Assembly: GCA_013398955.1 (NCBI GenBank)
Contig: VWPU01018943.1
Location: forward strand, 1-64,000
Length of the DNA: 64,000 bases
From: Callaeas wilsoni
Lineage: Eukaryota > Chordata > Aves > Passeriformes > Callaeidae
Direction: 5' to 3'
The position numbers were made by a program, and so were the translations under genes. This document shows, piece after piece, positions 61,701 through 64,000 of this stretch. Numbering within the stretch: position 1 is the first letter of the stretch; each line of letters begins with the position of its first letter. The notes beneath the pieces are model-generated. The model searched no databases. It was not told the origin of the DNA and saw only the letters and a list, made by a program, of their open reading frames with translations.

Positions 61701-61760
61701 TGAGGAAGGAGCCCTGCCTCAAGGCCAGCGGGGCAGCTCGAATCCCTTGCTTTCTTGCAG
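52662..61760 (+). CDS. MPO: Myeloperoxidase (MPO/EPX-type heme peroxidase), 3'-truncated at the window edge; 7 coding exons visible
   Basis: MPO makes hypochlorous acid from hydrogen peroxide and chloride in granulocyte azurophil granules. The exons join in frame for 370 codons: signal peptide, propeptide, light chain and start of heavy chain. [11 protein letters not shown] carries the distal Gln, the ester-linked Asp and the distal His of animal heme peroxidases. [12 protein letters not shown] is the calcium-binding loop. [14 protein letters not shown] and ARIPCFLAG are family signatures. The next exon should bring the Arg, Glu and Met heme contacts and later the proximal His; I do not find it before 64000. 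The sequence is nearer MPO/EPX than LPO. The MPO name rests on position next to TSPOAP1 in the same orientation. Granulocyte expression is inferred from the family. Confidence 0.88.
53507..53695 (-). mobile_element. CR1 LINE 3' fragment in MPO intron 2
   Basis: AGAATCAGAGAATCTCAGAA with TGGTTTGGGTTGGAAGGGAG and GGGGCAGCCACAGCTGCTCT. Confidence 0.9.
53949..54042 (+). CDS. MPO: MPO exon 3, propeptide
   Basis: 94 nt encoding [20 protein letters not shown] then [11 protein letters not shown]. It matches the MPO family's propeptide helix (AxxLVDxAYxxxR). Acceptor CTGCTCAG, donor GTGAGA. Confidence 0.9.
54292..54495 (-). mobile_element. CR1 LINE 3' fragment in MPO intron 3
   Basis: TGGTTTGGGTTGGAAGGGAT and CAGGGACACCTTCCACTATC, very close in sequence to the copy at 53507. 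Confidence 0.9.
55100..55275 (+). CDS. MPO: MPO exon 4, propeptide
   Basis: 176 nt encoding [20 protein letters not shown] and [20 protein letters not shown], ending at FNVT. SPxELLxYFKQP and [11 protein letters not shown] are propeptide signatures shared with MPO and EPX. FNVT is a potential N-glycosylation site. Confidence 0.93.
55763..55786 (+). repeat. Short (GGCCA)n repeat in MPO intron 4
   Basis: GTCAGGCCAGGCCAGGCCAG followed by GCTG: several AGGCC units in a row. Confidence 0.7.
55873..56005 (-). mobile_element. CR1 LINE 3' fragment in MPO intron 4
   Basis: ATCATGGAATGGTTTGGGTG through CCCCGTCCAGCCTGGCCTCA. Confidence 0.9.
56235..56632 (+). mobile_element. CR1 LINE, 5'-truncated, in MPO intron 4
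   Basis: CTGGGAGAGCTGGGGGTCAG through GGAACAAGATGATCTTTAAG to CCATTCCATGATTCTGTGAT. Opposite in orientation to the copy at 55873. Confidence 0.9.
57164..57284 (+). CDS. MPO: MPO exon 5, propeptide to light chain
   Basis: 121 nt encoding [20 protein letters not shown] and [13 protein letters not shown]. The YRTITGxCNNR motif marks the beginning of the mature peroxidase fold. Confidence 0.93.
57307..57356 (+). repeat. (GGAT)n microsatellite
   Basis: About 12 tandem GGAT units starting 22 nt after the donor of the preceding MPO exon and running straight into a CR1 fragment. Confidence 0.95.
57356..57545 (+). mobile_element. CR1 LINE fragment in MPO intron 5
   Basis: GGCTCAGGTTGGGCATTAAG, GTCCAAGAAAGGCCTGGACA and GGCACTCAGTGATCTGGGCT. 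Confidence 0.8.
58326..58432 (-). mobile_element. CR1 LINE 3' fragment in MPO intron 5
   Basis: TCATAGAGTCACAGAATGAT then GGCCATCTAGTCCAACCCCC. A diverged plus-strand CR1 tail may lie at about 58640-58690. Confidence 0.8.
58849..58978 (+). CDS. MPO: MPO exon 6, light chain
   Basis: 130 nt encoding [20 protein letters not shown] followed by [12 protein letters not shown] and FSGFPLPL. [20 protein letters not shown] is strongly conserved in MPO, EPX and LPO. Confidence 0.95.
60006..60212 (+). CDS. MPO: MPO exon 7, distal heme side
   Basis: 207 nt in phase 0 encoding [36 protein letters not shown] and [13 protein letters not shown]. It holds the distal catalytic Gln and His and the ester-linked Asp in WGQ-FI-DHD. 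The second Asp of DHD is also a calcium ligand in MPO. The loop cut between light and heavy chain in human MPO reads [11 protein letters not shown] here. Confidence 0.95.
60213..61450 (+). other. MPO intron 7
   Basis: About 1.2 kb, with a minus-strand CR1 at 60638-61060 and no other feature seen. Confidence 0.65.
60638..61060 (-). mobile_element. CR1 LINE, 5'-truncated, in MPO intron 7
   Basis: ACAGAATCATTGGGGTTGGA with AAGGCCATCGAGTCCAACCT, then the antisense body (ATTCCTCCTGATGTCCAACC). Confidence 0.9.
61451..61760 (+). CDS. MPO: MPO exon 8, start of heavy chain
   Basis: 310 nt encoding [37 protein letters not shown] and [16 protein letters not shown] keeps the Thr, Phe, Asp and Ser calcium ligands. 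VNQNFT holds a potential N-glycosylation site. Donor GTGAAT carries one base into an exon off the right edge. Confidence 0.95.
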
Positions 61761-64000
61761 GTGAATTGAGTGCTGGCACCCCAAACCTGGAATCTGGAGC
61801 TGGGCAATTCCACCAGCTCCAATTTGCTTCTTTACTTATTTGTTTATCTTATTTAAGTAGAAAATGGAGGGGAGCAAATCATGAAAGACTGAGACAGGCT
61901 GTGCTAGGTAGGAGGAAGGTCTTGACTGTCTCCAAGTCTTCTTCGTGAGGGTAAACCTGGAGCGAAAGTGTCCCATCCATGCTCAGCAGCTCTGATGTAC
62001 AGCCTGGAGTGAGCTAGGAACCAGTGCCATGATGGAGTCAAGCAGGCACAGCAATGGCAGCTTGGCCTGGAGGCAATGGCTGGTCCATGTCATTCCATGG
62101 CAGTCTCTATCCCAGCAGGATGGGAACAGGTGTGTAACTACTGTGCTGGGTCACAGCAGGAAACACTTGCATGTCCCTGCTGCACTGTGAGAGGAGCTCA
62201 GATCCCAGCTGGAATGAGAATGAGGCCAATACTAGACTGAGGTGGCCTTTTAAGGTGTATTCCCACCACTGTGAAGGCTGAGGGAGCACTGGGAGCCCTC
62301 TGGCCAGGGTGTCCGTCAGTACACCCTCCTGCTACACTGATCCTTTGTCATGCTTTCAGTATCCCCTTGACCCCTTCTTCAACCCAAAACAAGTCCTTTG
62401 GTCCTGGGCACAGGCTCCCAAAGCCAGACAGGCTCCCAAAGCCAAGCCTTCCCTCCAGCCAAATCCCTGCACAGCCACTACCCTCTTCCCCACTGCTGCC
62501 CTTTGCAGTCTTCCGTGCCCAGCTCCCAGAGACAGAACTGACCTTACAGATCTTAGCACTACTCTCTTCTCCTGGTCCTGCTACTGAGGACCAGGAGGTT
62601 GCCACAAGCCTGTGGGACCCCAAAGAGGGATGCTTCTGATATACCTCATAAGTGTCTCACTCCCTGGCCTATTTCTTTGGAGAGGACTTTCCGGATGGCT
62701 CCTGCTGGCTCTGGCCACACCAGGCTGCTCGTTGCACTGCTGGAGAAAGCTTCAGGGCACAGCAGATCTCATCAGATCACATCAGATCTCATCTCATCTC
62801 ATCATCTACTCCCTTGGCCCCCTTCGTATCTGGCCAAAGTCCCTCTGAACATCTCCATGGTCCTTGGAATCCACCAGCTCCCTCCTTTAAAGCTCATGGT
62901 GTTTTCTGCTCCCTCCAGGCTCCCACAGCATTCCACCTATCCCATGTGTTGTTCCATGTGTTCACCTGCTCGCACAGTTCCATGCAGGACTCTTCTTGGT
63001 GAGGCCCACACAGGACCTGTGGCCAAAGGCAGGCACCCAGTGAGAAGCAGAGTGGACAGGAGTATCAGATACTTCCCAGCAGGGGCTTCTGGCCCCCGCA
63101 GACTCTCAGTGAGGAGCAGTTCCTGTTCCATAGCTGGAACAGACCCATCAGTTCTTTTATTGTCATCAGTCCAGGCTGTTTCGGAAGTGACTTTGAAAAT
63201 TCAGTGTCTTATTTGTGACTTTTCCGGTCCCTGAGAACCAGGGGAGTTTTACATGTGCAGTTGCCTCACAGGGCTCAGTGTTTCCTCCCAGATCTCTGTT
63301 GGAAGCTCTGGCTGGATGCATTCTGCTCATGGAAACATCACAGTGCTGCTTTTGTTCCTCCTTCCTCAGTCCCTCACAGGCAGCCTTTGAGAATGGATGA
63401 AAAGGGCTCTGTGACAAGAGCAGGAGCAAATCCCTCTATTTACTGTGGGACAAGGGGACTAAAAATGACATATTTGCTTTTCTCTGAGTGTTTGTCTATA
63501 CTCTCATCACCTGCTTGCTCTTGGGTTTCCTGCCCCAGATGTTTGAAGAAGGATTTGATATTTCATTGTGATGCTGTTTGTAATTTATTCCTGCAAGTTG
63601 ACTCATTTTGCTTTTCCTTTTACTCCCCAGAGAACCTGTTTGTGACTGTCACCTTGCTTTGGCCACCATTTCAACTGGTTTGAAGGAGACCTTCTGACTT
63701 TCAGAGCTCCCTTGGCCATCTCAACTTCCCTCTGCCGATTTGCATTTTTCTCTCGAGCTGTGAGACCAAATGTCTCTGATGTGTGAGCCTGGAAAACACC
63801 CACTTGTATTTAACTTTTTAAGTTAATGCTCCCAGCCCTTCACTGAAACCTTCTCCACCTCTCTGGGATTCTCAGCACAGCCAGGACAGGACCTGGCTTT
63901 TGTTGCCTCAGCAGAAATTAGGCTTTTCCCAGTGCTGTCCAATCCTTGGTTTCCTTCTCCTCCTCTGTGTTTCTTACCCATTTTCTTCACAAAACAAATA
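61761..64000 (+). other. MPO intron 8, open at the window edge
   Basis: 2.2 kb with no exon that I can recognise. The expected peptide (starting GDxRxSE and continuing to a HTLxxREHNRLA motif) is absent in all forward frames by eye. A CATCAGAT simple repeat lies at 62762-62808. Confidence 0.6.
62762..62808 (+). repeat. CATCAGAT/CATCT simple repeat
   Basis: Imperfect repeats of (A)TCTCATCAGATCACATCAG-type units in the MPO intron. Confidence 0.8.

Noticed and set aside
61761..64000. Looked for the MPO exon with the Glu/Met heme contacts
   Set aside because: No GDxRxSE or REHNRLA-type peptide in any forward frame by eye. It is taken to be off the right edge rather than lost.

Overview
This 64 kb window is vertebrate nuclear DNA, almost certainly from a bird. 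It has small exons in GT-AG introns and about two dozen copies of the avian/reptilian CR1 LINE, many keeping the typical 3' end (ATTCTATGATTCT-like, or its reverse complement followed by GGTTTGGGTTGGAAGGGACCTT). It also carries one solo retroviral LTR with clean target-site duplications. There are no prokaryotic features. Exon boundaries below come from reading splice sites, codon phase and protein similarity by eye; no alignment or transcript data were available.

Two plus-strand genes are present. Gene 1 (exons 3391-46274, 3'UTR to about 47345) is TSPOAP1 (BZRAP1, RIM-BP1), a presynaptic active-zone scaffold. The window begins inside the gene: the first visible exon matches the start of the central coiled coil, so roughly the first 300 codons lie to the left. 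From there the gene reads in a continuous frame through a coiled coil (exons E1-E8), a first SH3 domain (E10-E12), three fibronectin type III domains (E12-E14), a long acidic/basic low-complexity linker (E14-E18), a second SH3 (E19-E20), a proline-rich linker (E21-E22), a third SH3 (E23-E25) and two alternative C-termini (E27a, E27b).

Gene 2 (non-coding exon 1 near 51575, ATG at 52662, last visible exon ending at 61760) is a heme peroxidase of the myeloperoxidase/eosinophil peroxidase group. It is called MPO because it lies directly downstream of TSPOAP1 in the same orientation, as in mammals. Signal peptide, propeptide, the distal heme side (Gln, ester Asp, distal His) and the calcium loop are present. 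The exons for the proximal half lie beyond the right edge.

Layout: 1-3390 CpG-rich edge and upstream intron; 3391-13676 coiled-coil exons; 15851-22836 SH3-I and FN3 exons; 22837-25605 intron with a solo LTR, a CR1 and a decayed partial copy of the FN3 exon; 25606-31624 acidic linker and start of SH3-II; 32062-39326 SH3-II and SH3-III; 41216-46274 alternative C-terminal exons; 46275-47345 3'UTR; 47346-51400 intergenic with a large nested CR1; 51400-51604 MPO promoter and exon 1; 52660-61760 MPO exons; 61761-64000 MPO intron. The two genes do not form a pathway (neuronal scaffold versus granulocyte enzyme); their adjacency is conserved synteny.

I found no wholly new biological system. The most unusual points are a stop-containing switch exon giving two TSPOAP1 C-termini, a 127-nt exon whose phase conflicts with the strong upstream donor, a partial FN3 exon duplication abutting a CR1, and a tandem NAGNAG acceptor.
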